Source: a virus. From it: a stretch of DNA of 53,888 nucleotides. The notes beneath the pieces are model-generated. The model saw only the letters and a program-made list of their open reading frames with translations, was not told the origin of the DNA and made no database searches. Positions 27,879 to 37,306 of the stretch are shown here, in pieces. Location of the stretch: positions 1 through 53,888 of IMG/VR virus record IMGVR_UViG_3300031578_000046; one strand, written 5' to 3'. Position 1 is the stretch's first letter. Every line of letters starts with the position of its first letter. The translations under genes and the position numbers were made by a program.

Positions 27879-28081
27879 ATTATTATATTTAAAGTGTTTT
27901 GAAATGCTTCGTGTATATCTTTTTTGCCATTATCTAATTCTAATGTTTCAATTTCATCAATAACCCCGTCTTTTTTAGCTTTCCTTTTTCTTATAATTTG
28001 CCGTGTAGCATAATAAACTAATAAATAAAAGTCCTTATCGGTTAGTAATAATTTTAATATTGAAAATGCTATTAATCTCAT
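27866..28081 (-). CDS. Small basic protein of lysis block
   Basis: 71 aa, MRLIAFSILKLLLTDKDFYL amphipathic/hydrophobic N-terminus, then a charged region (TRQIIRKRKAKKDG). It overlaps both neighbours (1 and 13 bases). Possibly an accessory lysis protein. Confidence 0.62.
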   Translation of the reverse strand: MRLIAFSILKLLLTDKDFYLLVYYATRQIIRKRKAKKDGVIDEIETLELDNGKKDIHEAFQNTLNIIIWKN

Positions 28082-28482
28082 TATGATTTTATTGTTATTA
28101 ATGATTCATTTGGTAATATATCGTAAATTTTATTCATTGTATTACGTGAATTTATTACATCTCTAAGTCTATCATTATTAATATCAATAAACATTTCTCC
28201 AGGCAATAAACATCCTTTAGAATGGCTTACATAGTTCCCCGGGTGCATTAAAACACCTGCACGATTTGGAACATTAAAAAATCGTAATACTTTACCATAT
28301 TTTTTATGCACTTCTTTTTTAACCTTATAAATTCCCTCTGGAATACAGCTTGTATTTTTTTGGTTATTCAACCACGGACGCTCTAAAATGTAGCATTTAA
28401 ATATTAATTTTTCATCTTCTTTAATTTCAAACAACCCCTCTGTTTGTTTTTCAAAATAGTTTCTTTTTAATATTAAACTCAT
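28081..28482 (-). CDS. DUF5675-like endolysin candidate
   Basis: 133 aa. SLILKRNYFEKQTEGLFEIK, then SCIPEGIYKVKKEVHKKYGK and VLMHPGNYVSHSKGCLLPG are characteristic of the DUF5675 family, whose H-x-G and S-x-GC motifs resemble an L,D-transpeptidase-like or peptidoglycan hydrolase active site. It lies among holin-like genes, so a cell-wall role at lysis is likely. Confidence 0.85.
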   Translation of the reverse strand: MSLILKRNYFEKQTEGLFEIKEDEKLIFKCYILERPWLNNQKNTSCIPEGIYKVKKEVHKKYGKVLRFFNVPNRAGVLMHPGNYVSHSKGCLLPGEMFIDINNDRLRDVINSRNTMNKIYDILPNESLITIKS

Positions 28483-28485
28483 TAT

Positions 28486-28830
28486 TTATTTTGTTAAAAT
28501 GTCTATTATTTGCTTTTGATGTTGGCTTAATTTACTGTCCATATTTATTGATAAATTATCAATTTTAGTTTCAATTTTTGTAATATTGTCTTTATTTATC
28601 TTATGAAGATTTGTAAGATTATCTATTTTAATATTCACCTTATCAATTTCTTCACTAACAATTTTTTTATCGGCCTTTGTTTTCATAGCAGATTCAAATT
28701 GCTTAAATGAATTTTTTTTCATCTTATAAAATAAACCCCATGTTGAAATAATTATAGCAGCCCCTGTTCCAGTTATTGTTGCCCCTCCGGTTGATGTAAG
28801 CTCAATAAATAATAAATAAAATTTATACAT
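28486..28830 (-). CDS. Holin-like membrane protein with coiled coil
   Basis: 114 aa from MYKFYLLFIE. A glycine-rich hydrophobic helix (TITGTGAAIIISTWGLFY) is followed by a basic coiled coil with heptads (VNIKIDNLTNLHKINKDN). A single membrane helix plus soluble coil fits holin or spanin-type lysis proteins, four bases before the endolysin-like gene. Confidence 0.72.
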   Translation of the reverse strand: MYKFYLLFIELTSTGGATITGTGAAIIISTWGLFYKMKKNSFKQFESAMKTKADKKIVSEEIDKVNIKIDNLTNLHKINKDNITKIETKIDNLSINMDSKLSQHQKQIIDILTK

Positions 28831-28988
28831 AATGTAATAATTAAGCACCAAATAACTTTATTAACTTCTAAATATTTATTATAAATATCTGTTTTATAAT
28901 ATTTATCTAAAAATTTAAAAAAATCATTTAATAAATAAGAAAATAAAAAAACTTTAAAGAACCAATTAACCGGAATAAATAAAAACAA
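28773..28988 (-). CDS. Small hydrophobic protein
   Basis: 71 aa with two hydrophobic segments (FIPVNWFFKVFLFSYLL and VIWCLIITLCINFIYYLLSL), likely inner-membrane. It overlaps the next gene's start by 58 bases, more than usual, so its frame is less certain. It is a second holin candidate. Confidence 0.52.
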   Translation of the reverse strand: MFLFIPVNWFFKVFLFSYLLNDFFKFLDKYYKTDIYNKYLEVNKVIWCLIITLCINFIYYLLSLHQPEGQQ

Positions 28989-29080
28989 TCTTGATTTTTT
29001 ATTAAACTCGCTTTTTATTAGCCCCTCGGTTAATATGACTATTCCTGTATCTTTTATTGTTAAAATATATTGTTAATAAT

Positions 29081-29111
29081 TTGTTAATATCATTTATTTT
29101 TTGTATCTTTC
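29081..29111 (+). promoter_or_regulatory. Promoter of the lone plus-strand gene
   Basis: TTG at 29081-29083, 20 bases, then TATCTTTC at 29104-29111, one base from TAnnTTTG. It is 25 bases before the ATG at 29137. Confidence 0.65.
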
Positions 29112-29136
29112 TTTTTTTAAACTAAAATTTACTACT

Positions 29137-29631
29137 ATGAAAAATTTATTTATTTTAATCGGTTTAGTTTTTGTTGTTAATTGTTATTCTCAAAGAGAAA
29201 ATATCCTAAGTTTTTCTTATGCTCCTGGTTCAAATGAAATAGGATTAATTTACATTTCAAAACCTATTTTTAGCTTGCAAAAAGATTATAAGCTTTATTC
29301 TTCATTCGAATATGGTAATTATAAACTAATTGAAAGAAAAGTAAGCCGTATTGGTCTAGGGTTTTCAACTGATATAGATTCGAGAGTTAGTTATAACTTT
29401 GCTATTTCTATAAATATTGAAAAATCAGATACCGTTATTATTAGTTATACATCTGGAGGTATTACAACTAATGTTATTCCAGTAAGACCAATTACCTCTG
29501 AAATGGGGTTAACATTTCAAATTAGTCAAAGAACTTATTTAACAATTATGTCTGATCTAATTCATCAAGCCATATTTTATAATAATTTTGCAGCCCCTCA
29601 TTTTAAATTTGGACTAGGTTATAAATTTTAA
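29137..29631 (+). CDS. Outer-membrane barrel-like moron protein
   Basis: 164 aa from the ATG at 29137. Signal peptide MKNLFILIGLVFVVNCYSQ, then amphipathic strands (SFSYAPGSNEIGLIYIS; RKVSRIGLGFSTDIDSR) and a C-terminal aromatic GLGYKF, the hallmark of outer-membrane beta-barrels. It is the only plus-strand gene, with its own promoter, opposite to the late operon. Such morons can be expressed outside the lytic program, for example as superinfection exclusion or conversion proteins. Confidence 0.84.
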   Translation: MKNLFILIGLVFVVNCYSQRENILSFSYAPGSNEIGLIYISKPIFSLQKDYKLYSSFEYGNYKLIERKVSRIGLGFSTDIDSRVSYNFAISINIEKSDTVIISYTSGGITTNVIPVRPITSEMGLTFQISQRTYLTIMSDLIHQAIFYNNFAAPHFKFGLGYKF

Positions 29632-29644
29632 TTCAAAGAACTTA

Positions 29645-30304
29645 TCAATCTTTTATTAATCTTATTGACATGCCGTCATAAGCGTTTGAGGGACCTAAAC
29701 AAGGATTAAGAATACTTGCTGTATTATAATGCAACCTCATAAAATAATAATAAACACTCGTGCTTTTAAATTTCATATAAAAATATTGATTTATTTGTGA
29801 AAAATTATATATATCTAATTGATAAAAGCCGCATGGTCTAGCACTAAAATGAATAGTATCAATAGCCCCTGTATTTGGACTTTGCCAATATGTAGTTCCT
29901 TCCTCTTTTAAAAAACCTCCATTAATAGCATAATCACAGTTTCTTGGTATTCCGAGGATTAATCTGAGTGTTTGAAATTCATTAGTGTCCGGGATATGCC
30001 AACCGCTTATATTTTCTGACATTCTATTAGCTCCTGTATCAGTATACAATATTCCATATTCCCAATATGATGTGGAATCATTATCATACCAATACATTCC
30101 GGTATCATTATCCATATACCTAAGGTTTTCACACATCCAAGTTTGAGTGCCTACCGTCACAATTTCATATTTTATTCCACCGATAGTAGAACTATCAAGT
30201 GTGTACACAATACTATCATTATTATTACCTATTATAAAAAATGGCACTTGACAAAAACTGTCAAGACTAAAAACAATAAATAATATTATTAATATTTTTT
30301 TCAT
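29645..30304 (-). CDS. Secreted Fib_succ_major-like adhesion protein
   Basis: 219 aa. Signal peptide MKKILIILFIVFSLDSFCQ. VGTQTWMCENLRYMDNDTGM, then SGWHIPDTNEFQTLRLILG is the Fib_succ_major (TIGR02145-type) pattern typical of Fibrobacter and Bacteroidetes surface proteins. It follows a large fibre gene two bases away and is likely the tip or chaperone of that fibre, or a secreted cell-binding protein. Confidence 0.86.
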   Translation of the reverse strand: MKKILIILFIVFSLDSFCQVPFFIIGNNNDSIVYTLDSSTIGGIKYEIVTVGTQTWMCENLRYMDNDTGMYWYDNDSTSYWEYGILYTDTGANRMSENISGWHIPDTNEFQTLRLILGIPRNCDYAINGGFLKEEGTTYWQSPNTGAIDTIHFSARPCGFYQLDIYNFSQINQYFYMKFKSTSVYYYFMRLHYNTASILNPCLGPSNAYDGMSIRLIKD

Positions 30305-30305
30305 A

Positions 30306-33305
30306 TTATAAATCTTGTAAATCATCAATACTTGTTACAATCATTTTCCAGCCATTATAATAACAGCTTAATAAAGTATGTGAGCTTGCTGTTGCTGTTA
30401 TTGTTGGCTGAGTGCCTTCGGTTGCTCTCCATTTATCGGCTGCTAATGTTACCGCATACCCTGTACCCCCTTGTATTATTTCAATTAAATAAGTGCCTAT
30501 TTCAGCATTACTATAATCTAATACTGTTATTTCATCAGGTGTTAAAACAAATAAATTTGAGCCGCTTAAATCTAAAGTATAACTACCTCCATCATTAATT
30601 GAATCTCTATTTGTAAAAATTATTTGATCGAACTGAGAATTAGTGGCTTTTATATTCCCATTAATCTCAAAAGTATCTGTTGCGGCTGGTAGAGTTACTA
30701 TTAAATCATTGCCGTCTTCGTGCAATGATACTGAGCCTATTTTTAAGCTGTCATTAATTAACACATTCCCATTTACCTCTAGTTTTTCTGAGGGGGTTGT
30801 TGTTCCTATCCCAATAAATCCAGTATTTCCTTTTATAACTAAAGCATCAACAGAAGCCCCTATGCCATTAAAATAAAAATCAGGGGAATTATTATCATCA
30901 TAATCATAAATTCCAAAACTCCAGCTATTATCTTCATTTTGTATCCGCATAGAAGCATCCCTATCACTTTCATACAAATGAAAAATATTAGATGGATTAT
31001 TAACTCCTATTCCAACATATCCATTCTCAGCAATTCTCATTTTCTCATCCCCATCAATATTAAATATATGAGATGAAGCATCATAATAACCACTATCGGC
31101 TGTGATGTATAATTTCAATGTGTTTGACCCAATAAATAAAGTGTCCTTTAAATGCAACCCCAAAGAAGTAAGCCACATTTTGCGAGTGCCGTTAATACTA
31201 AATACAGTTGAATCCTGACTTGTGTAAAAACTGGTATTAGCATAACTGCCTGCTTTTAATGGATTAACGATAAAAGCAATCCTTTCACTCCCTCCAGTTC
31301 GATTTTCTATTTTACCCCCTGTTATTAATGAAAAATCCTCATCTGTTGCATCCATTCCATAGGCTTGAGTTGCGTAGTTTCCTACGGTGGCATTTGAATT
31401 GGTTATTAAAGAAGATATTGTCGGGGTTGTTGTTGCACTTGCACTTTCAATGTGGAGTTTGGCGAGGGGGGATATTGTTCCTAGACCTAATTTTCCATTA
31501 TATTTTAATCTCATTTTTTCTGTCCCCACTGTATTAAAATCTAAATTACTACCCGATGGGGCTGTTCCGAAAAGTATATCCCCATATTCTGCCCCATTTG
31601 CGTTATTAATTATCTGCCCAAAAATACCAGCATATATATGTGGATTTCCGCCTACATCTTTTAATCCAAAAGAACCGCCCCCAGAATAATCCCCTATCTG
31701 AGCTACTGCCCCCCCGGCTCGGCCTTTTATATATGAATGCGTTACCCCGTATGTATTATTTGAATTTCTTTGTTGATAAACAGAACTTGAATTATTATCT
31801 ATACCTACTATATTCAATGCAAAAATTGGTGTTGCTATTCCTACTCCTATATTATCAAAATAACCCGTATCTGCCTGAAATTTCCGCCCGTCTGTTTTTG
31901 GGCTTATTATATTACCTATTAATTCAAATAAACTCGTATCTGCTATGTCCGCTTTTAAAGCCAAAGAATCAATTAATTGAGCATCCGTTACAAAATTACT
32001 ATCACCAACACTTACAAGCGTCCTATCAATTATACTTCCTGCAAAATCTGATGTATCTGAGCTATGTATATAACCGGATGTATCTGCAATAAGATTATTA
32101 ATATTAGTTAGATTAGTATTAATACGGGTGTTATGTTCTTGTAAGGTATCGAGATGCACGGCGGCCGTATCATATAATGCTGATATACTATCATGTACGG
32201 CTAATAATGAATCATTAATAATTGCTCTTATACTATCGATTGTTTCGGTAGAGTCTATAAAATCTCTATTTAATAGTGAATCATAAAAATCTGCTAATTT
32301 CAAATAATTATTAGTAAAATACTCCTCGGATAAAGGTGTTAACCAATTACTAGCTTCTTCACCCTGGTAATATATATATGTTGTTGTATTCTGAGACCCC
32401 CCTGTTGTTTGCATGTAAATTTTACCGACTAATCGTGAATTACTTGCAGCAGTTCCATAGCTAGTTGACAAAACAGTTGATATTTGAAATTCATCCTTAC
32501 TTGTAACTAAACTACTTAAATTTGATGTTGAAATTAGGTGTTCAGTACCATCATTTTCACGTTCATAAAAATCCCAATATAAACGTACACTTCTATTCCC
32601 TGCTGTTTTTTGAGCATGAATATGAAGTGTATATATACCGGCAATTAAGCTATCGAATGCAAGCCCCGATGGTGAAATCCACTCTTCAATAAGTGTATTC
32701 GTTTCAGCATCGACTGATGTATTTACTGATGCTGTTGTAAGTTCGCTAGGAGTTAATGATGTTTGTTTATATGTAGCTACCGCAATATCAGCAGCATCTA
32801 ACAAATAATATCTAGCTCCTAAATTAACATTTGCAGCCACATATTTTTCTACCCATTCAGCATCAACAAGATTATGCTGCATAAGAGAGTCGTGGTCATC
32901 TCTAAGGCTTGGATTATTATTAAACAATGTTATTGAAGCTGTATCAATTTCTGCATAGGTAGAATAAATCGAATCAGCTATTAATGTATCGAGCGTTAAT
33001 GTTGGACGTAAACTATCTTGTAAAGCATCTTTTCTTAATAAATCTGTTCTTAAATTACTTGCGGTGTCATCAATTTCAGATTGTATAGTAACAATGGTAT
33101 CTTTTAATTGAGTTATTGTCACCCATTCGGTAATGCTATCTTGAATCATTGGGTGACGTGTTGAGTCATAACGATAAGTTTGTCCATTTCCAGAACCGGC
33201 AAATTGAATAGAATCAACATTTATATAATATACATCATTAGCATATTGTTGAGAAAATACACTAATTGAAATAAAGCTAAATAATAATAATAATATCTTT
33301 TTCAT
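30306..33305 (-). CDS. Large tail-fibre-like protein with signal peptide
   Basis: 999 aa from MKKILLLLFSFISISVFSQ, an evident signal peptide. The centre contains VGIATPIFALNIVG, LGLGTISPLAKLHI, VGIGVNNPSNIF and IGIGTTTPSEKLEVNGNV, the VGIGT-P--KL-V-G repeat of tail-fibre/head-fibre proteins. It probably forms a trimeric beta fibre contacting the host. A signal peptide in such a protein is unusual for a virion part. Confidence 0.82.
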   Translation of the reverse strand: MKKILLLLFSFISISVFSQQYANDVYYINVDSIQFAGSGNGQTYRYDSTRHPMIQDSITEWVTITQLKDTIVTIQSEIDDTASNLRTDLLRKDALQDSLRPTLTLDTLIADSIYSTYAEIDTASITLFNNNPSLRDDHDSLMQHNLVDAEWVEKYVAANVNLGARYYLLDAADIAVATYKQTSLTPSELTTASVNTSVDAETNTLIEEWISPSGLAFDSLIAGIYTLHIHAQKTAGNRSVRLYWDFYERENDGTEHLISTSNLSSLVTSKDEFQISTVLSTSYGTAASNSRLVGKIYMQTTGGSQNTTTYIYYQGEEASNWLTPLSEEYFTNNYLKLADFYDSLLNRDFIDSTETIDSIRAIINDSLLAVHDSISALYDTAAVHLDTLQEHNTRINTNLTNINNLIADTSGYIHSSDTSDFAGSIIDRTLVSVGDSNFVTDAQLIDSLALKADIADTSLFELIGNIISPKTDGRKFQADTGYFDNIGVGIATPIFALNIVGIDNNSSSVYQQRNSNNTYGVTHSYIKGRAGGAVAQIGDYSGGGSFGLKDVGGNPHIYAGIFGQIINNANGAEYGDILFGTAPSGSNLDFNTVGTEKMRLKYNGKLGLGTISPLAKLHIESASATTTPTISSLITNSNATVGNYATQAYGMDATDEDFSLITGGKIENRTGGSERIAFIVNPLKAGSYANTSFYTSQDSTVFSINGTRKMWLTSLGLHLKDTLFIGSNTLKLYITADSGYYDASSHIFNIDGDEKMRIAENGYVGIGVNNPSNIFHLYESDRDASMRIQNEDNSWSFGIYDYDDNNSPDFYFNGIGASVDALVIKGNTGFIGIGTTTPSEKLEVNGNVLINDSLKIGSVSLHEDGNDLIVTLPAATDTFEINGNIKATNSQFDQIIFTNRDSINDGGSYTLDLSGSNLFVLTPDEITVLDYSNAEIGTYLIEIIQGGTGYAVTLAADKWRATEGTQPTITATASSHTLLSCYYNGWKMIVTSIDDLQDL

Positions 33306-33315
33306 AAGTTTTATA

Positions 33316-34137
33316 TTAAGGTACATCTGATGTTAGATACGAAAACGCAAAGGCTAATTTATATGTTGATGCAAAATTATAATCATAAAATATCTTTATT
33401 TGTCCATTATAATAAAAATCAGCACCCCAATCATAAGAATCTGATCCCCCCCAATTTCCTAAAGACAAAAAAGATGAAGTAGCGACCCCACAATTGTGGG
33501 GTCTAAGGGCTGATGGTATTGTATAATTAGTGACTGTAACGGAAGTTCCTCCATTATCAAATATTAAACATATATTACCTATTACCATATCTCCCGTTTT
33601 TCTCAGCGACATATATCCTATAGTATCTGCCCCTACTTTTAATATTTGATCGTCTACCTCTGTAATATTTAAATCAATCACTAAATTTACGCTCGCCCTC
33701 CATTGTGTGGTTTCATCAATATCCTGTAAAAATTGTGATACTGATAATCTTCTATCTTCAGTTTCGCTTAAATCATAGAGTGTCATATAATCATTAACGC
33801 TAGCCGTTACTAATGGGGTTTGTGATACTATATAAGGGTTAAGCTGAAGTAATGATACTTTTCTTTCTATATTGGACGTGGTGTCGGTCGTTATTCTTGC
33901 AAATGTTGCTGATCGGCTTAAATCACCATTCAACAATTGTTCATGTTTAATTTTAGGACTTACAATTGACCATGGGATAGCCATAGTGTAATCATTTACT
34001 ACGCTTGTAGAATCATCAACTATAAACTTAGCTGAATCAGTATAAACGCTTAATTGACTCATTTCAAAAATTCTTTCATTTTGTCCATAAATATTTACGA
34101 CAAATAATAATAATACGATTTTTAATAGTGTTTTCAT
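33316..34137 (-). CDS. Fibre-associated protein with signal peptide
   Basis: 273 aa. MKTLLKIVLLLFVVNIYGQ is a signal peptide. The rest is beta-rich (VTVTNYTIPSALRPHNCGVA, then WGADFYYNGQIKIFYDYNFA). Its place between tail proteins suggests a tail-tip or receptor-binding component. Function inferred from position. Confidence 0.74.
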   Translation of the reverse strand: MKTLLKIVLLLFVVNIYGQNERIFEMSQLSVYTDSAKFIVDDSTSVVNDYTMAIPWSIVSPKIKHEQLLNGDLSRSATFARITTDTTSNIERKVSLLQLNPYIVSQTPLVTASVNDYMTLYDLSETEDRRLSVSQFLQDIDETTQWRASVNLVIDLNITEVDDQILKVGADTIGYMSLRKTGDMVIGNICLIFDNGGTSVTVTNYTIPSALRPHNCGVATSSFLSLGNWGGSDSYDWGADFYYNGQIKIFYDYNFASTYKLAFAFSYLTSDVP

Positions 34138-34141
34138 AATT

Positions 34142-35086
34142 TTATCTTATTTTGTGTCTTAATGTGCCTGTTTTTGTTCTTATTGGGTTTCTGTTTTTAT
34201 CTATCACATAATGTGTTTCTTCAGCGGCTACAGCCTCCAACACATCATAACTCTCAAATCCTATATCCTGTAATTTTACACTACCACTATAGATATATGT
34301 ATTTGGTATTTTTTCATAATTTAAAGAATCTTCTGCCCTATATTGTCTATTGTTTATAAAAAGATTATCATGTAATATAGCAAGATTTAATTGACGTATT
34401 ACCCAAAAAGGAACGGGGCCAAGCTGTAAATTTACATACTCAAGCGCATTCCCTTGTAATAAATTGAATATTCCATTAACCCCGGAATATCCTGTTTTTA
34501 TTTGCCCCGGTTCTATATCAAAAAATCTAGATTCTAATCTAAAAATATTATATTTTACGCCGTAATAAATGCCATCATTATTATAAGATGTTGTATTATT
34601 ATAATATTTAACCACAACAGTATCGCCCTCGTTAATAGATGATACATAAAAAGGTTCACATCTATAAGTTTGTGACGTATTTATTGTTGCAATAACATAA
34701 TACCAGCCTCCTAATACTGAGCAGTCTATATTAAAATCATAATAACTTACTAAACCGTATGAAGTGTTGACAGTTGTTGTAGCCGATGGAATGGCGATAC
34801 TAGATACTTCCACATCTGTTCTAAAATTACGGAGGCTAAATGAACCGATAGTATGTATAGTTGCAATTTGCGTGTTTATTTGATCCCCAGTTCCTGTATT
34901 GTCATATTTAGGAAAATAATTCCAATCGTCATCAGTATTTGGTACAACTAAATTACCTAGTAATCTATTATCTAACAATGGTAAAGTTCCTGCTTGATTA
35001 TCAGTTCTAACCCATCGTAAAACATTACTTTTGGCAATTCTTACGCCTCCATCACTTATATCAATATCTCCGGTAGTTGCGCTCAT
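34142..35086 (-). CDS. Tail structural protein
   Basis: 314 aa, no signal peptide, beta-rich (SATTGDIDISDGGVRIAKSN). It shares one base with the upstream gene. Probably a tail-tip or adhesion protein because it lies between the baseplate-like protein and the fibres; family unknown. Confidence 0.72.
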   Translation of the reverse strand: MSATTGDIDISDGGVRIAKSNVLRWVRTDNQAGTLPLLDNRLLGNLVVPNTDDDWNYFPKYDNTGTGDQINTQIATIHTIGSFSLRNFRTDVEVSSIAIPSATTTVNTSYGLVSYYDFNIDCSVLGGWYYVIATINTSQTYRCEPFYVSSINEGDTVVVKYYNNTTSYNNDGIYYGVKYNIFRLESRFFDIEPGQIKTGYSGVNGIFNLLQGNALEYVNLQLGPVPFWVIRQLNLAILHDNLFINNRQYRAEDSLNYEKIPNTYIYSGSVKLQDIGFESYDVLEAVAAEETHYVIDKNRNPIRTKTGTLRHKIR

Positions 35087-35535
35087 TAAATTTTTTCTAT
35101 TATTTTATATTTTACCGTTATGGTATTTCCCGTTCCATTATAAATATCCCAATAAAATTGTCCAGCAATTACAGAACTTTGTTTAAAATTTATTAATGCA
35201 TCTATAGTGCCAAGCCCTGATTTTGGAATAAATTTACCAGTAGTTCCATCATATACAAATTCCATTTCAATTTTATATCTATCTGTAGAATTTATTATAA
35301 ATGCTTTTACTGACCAATATTGATAAGTCGCTACGGCTCCTAATGGTATAGCTGTACTTCCCAATGTTGTTACTGTTAATGGAGTCCATTCACCTACAGC
35401 AATAGCTAATACATAAGCATCAAAACCAGCTTTCGAAAGTCTTTTATTAGTAGCATTTGAATCTCTAGTCATCATAAAATGATCATCTGCTATTGGTTCG
35501 GTTATAATTGTTGCGTTTGCTGAAAATTTAGCCAT
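35086..35535 (-). CDS. Tail protein, small
   Basis: 149 aa, MAKFSANATIITEPIADDHF, then RDSNATNKRLSKAGFDAYVL. Beta-rich, likely part of the tail tip. Its start follows the 585-aa tail gene by 11 bases. Function unknown. Confidence 0.7.
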   Translation of the reverse strand: MAKFSANATIITEPIADDHFMMTRDSNATNKRLSKAGFDAYVLAIAVGEWTPLTVTTLGSTAIPLGAVATYQYWSVKAFIINSTDRYKIEMEFVYDGTTGKFIPKSGLGTIDALINFKQSSVIAGQFYWDIYNGTGNTITVKYKIIEKI

Positions 35536-35546
35536 TTTTTATATTT

Positions 35547-37304
35547 TTATGCTGCCTCAAATTCTATCATTGAACTTTCATCTTCAAATTCTATATAATC
35601 ACTTTCATCTTCAAATTCCATGTAAGTGGGTTCTAATGCTGTAATACTTCGGGGTTCCCATCCCATTATATTAAAATCACTTCCATCTGTTGGGTTTATT
35701 GATGTTTCCCGTAACCATATATAATTATAATCATCATCTATTTCACTCCAATATTTAAGATAATAACCGGGATAATCTCTTATTTCTGCAAAATTACCTG
35801 GGCTTAATGATGCATTTAAATCAATTTGCATACCGCTTAATAATACGGCTGTATCAGGAGCTAAATCATCAATTGCAATATTTGTATTATCAGTTACAAC
35901 AATTGTACTTCCTGTTAACTGACTGCTTACTTTGCTTAAATTTTCAGCCCCTTGAAATTTCAAATACTCACCTGTATTATGTAATAAACTCGTTTTTATC
36001 CAACGGCCTCTATTATATATACATTGTGTTGGTCTTATTCTTAAATTTGTGTAAAGGGGAGCCGCTCCATAAATTCCAGTTACTACACTTTGCCAACCTT
36101 CAATATTATCTCGGCTTTTTAATGTTGCCCCGTCATAATAAGCGTCAATTACAAATATAGCCTCATCAGTATCGAATGCCTCAGTATCTTTACTACGTCC
36201 GCTTACAGGGTTAGCTCTTGCCCTTTCTATATCTGCTGGACTTGCTGAAAAGTTACTTATTATAGATTGTGTATTACTAAAATTAATTAACGGGCTTGTA
36301 TAACTTACCTTTCCGCTGTAATCACTTAACCCTTCTTCATTATCCTTTGAAAATTTAGTATAACCAACTTCATAAATATTATTAAAAAATTCTGAAATAG
36401 GTTTTTTTCTTATATCACTTATATCACCTTTTTCTAATACAAATGAATATTGTTTATTTTTAAAAAAATAACTAAGTTCTTCAATTATAATATAGGGTAA
36501 TCCATCAATATACTCAACTGCCATACCTAAAGGCTGGATAAGATTTAAAACTTGAAAAATATAATCAAAGTTTGTTACAAAATCTGTTTTCCCTGATACT
36601 TTAGAATTGTTTTCATTTGGTAAAATACCGCTTATTAAAAGCCCTTTACTAAACATTACTAAACTTAAATCACCATTAACTGCATAATCATAACTAGCAT
36701 TAAATCCGTTTGAACTTAAATTAGTGCGGCCAAGTATTGAGCTTTTTAAAAGATCATGGCCGAAGTCGGTTATTTTTTGTAATAATTTAGTTACTAACTC
36801 AAAAGGCGGTATTACTTTTATTGATGTTGCTTCGTAACCACCTGCCCCATCGCTTCCCGTTAATGATAAATCAAAAAAGTCGCTTAAAAATCCTAAAGTT
36901 TCAAGTCCTCCCAAAGAGTATTTTGAATTATAATCTATTTCTAATTTTGAACGGTCATTTAATTTCGTGTTAAAACTCGAATCGCTTACATTGGCATTTA
37001 TAAAAAATCTCTCTTCATTATGTCCTTCTAAATTTATTATGCCATCTATTAAAATTTTCCATTCAGAATTTTCAAAATATTCAATTGAACATTCAATAAT
37101 AATATCTAATCCATCGGCTGCTATTTTAGATTTTATCCAAGTTCGTGATGTTTCAGTAAATCCAAATTCTTCAGTAAATTCCCTAATAACATTATTAGTT
37201 GGATTAACCTTTAATTTATAACCCATTTGCCCGAATCCTCTCGGTAAATCGTTTATATTAATCGTTAAACTATCAGAATCATATGTTAAAACCATTCTCC
37301 ACAT
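35547..37304 (-). CDS. Baseplate/distal tail protein
   Basis: 585 aa. It opens with beta sequence (YDSDSLTININDLPRGFGQM) and repeats EFE-DES at the very C-terminus (MEFEDES, IEFEDES, IEFEAA, residues about 560-585). Position directly after the tape measure in the transcription order matches distal tail or tail-tip proteins. The acidic repeats are unusual and may bind metal or a partner protein. Confidence 0.8.
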   Translation of the reverse strand: MWRMVLTYDSDSLTININDLPRGFGQMGYKLKVNPTNNVIREFTEEFGFTETSRTWIKSKIAADGLDIIIECSIEYFENSEWKILIDGIINLEGHNEERFFINANVSDSSFNTKLNDRSKLEIDYNSKYSLGGLETLGFLSDFFDLSLTGSDGAGGYEATSIKVIPPFELVTKLLQKITDFGHDLLKSSILGRTNLSSNGFNASYDYAVNGDLSLVMFSKGLLISGILPNENNSKVSGKTDFVTNFDYIFQVLNLIQPLGMAVEYIDGLPYIIIEELSYFFKNKQYSFVLEKGDISDIRKKPISEFFNNIYEVGYTKFSKDNEEGLSDYSGKVSYTSPLINFSNTQSIISNFSASPADIERARANPVSGRSKDTEAFDTDEAIFVIDAYYDGATLKSRDNIEGWQSVVTGIYGAAPLYTNLRIRPTQCIYNRGRWIKTSLLHNTGEYLKFQGAENLSKVSSQLTGSTIVVTDNTNIAIDDLAPDTAVLLSGMQIDLNASLSPGNFAEIRDYPGYYLKYWSEIDDDYNYIWLRETSINPTDGSDFNIMGWEPRSITALEPTYMEFEDESDYIEFEDESSMIEFEAA

Positions 37305-37306
37305 AA

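Noticed and set aside
31640-32092. 150-aa plus-strand frame
   Set aside because: Shadow of the large fibre gene; low-complexity Leu and Tyr content.
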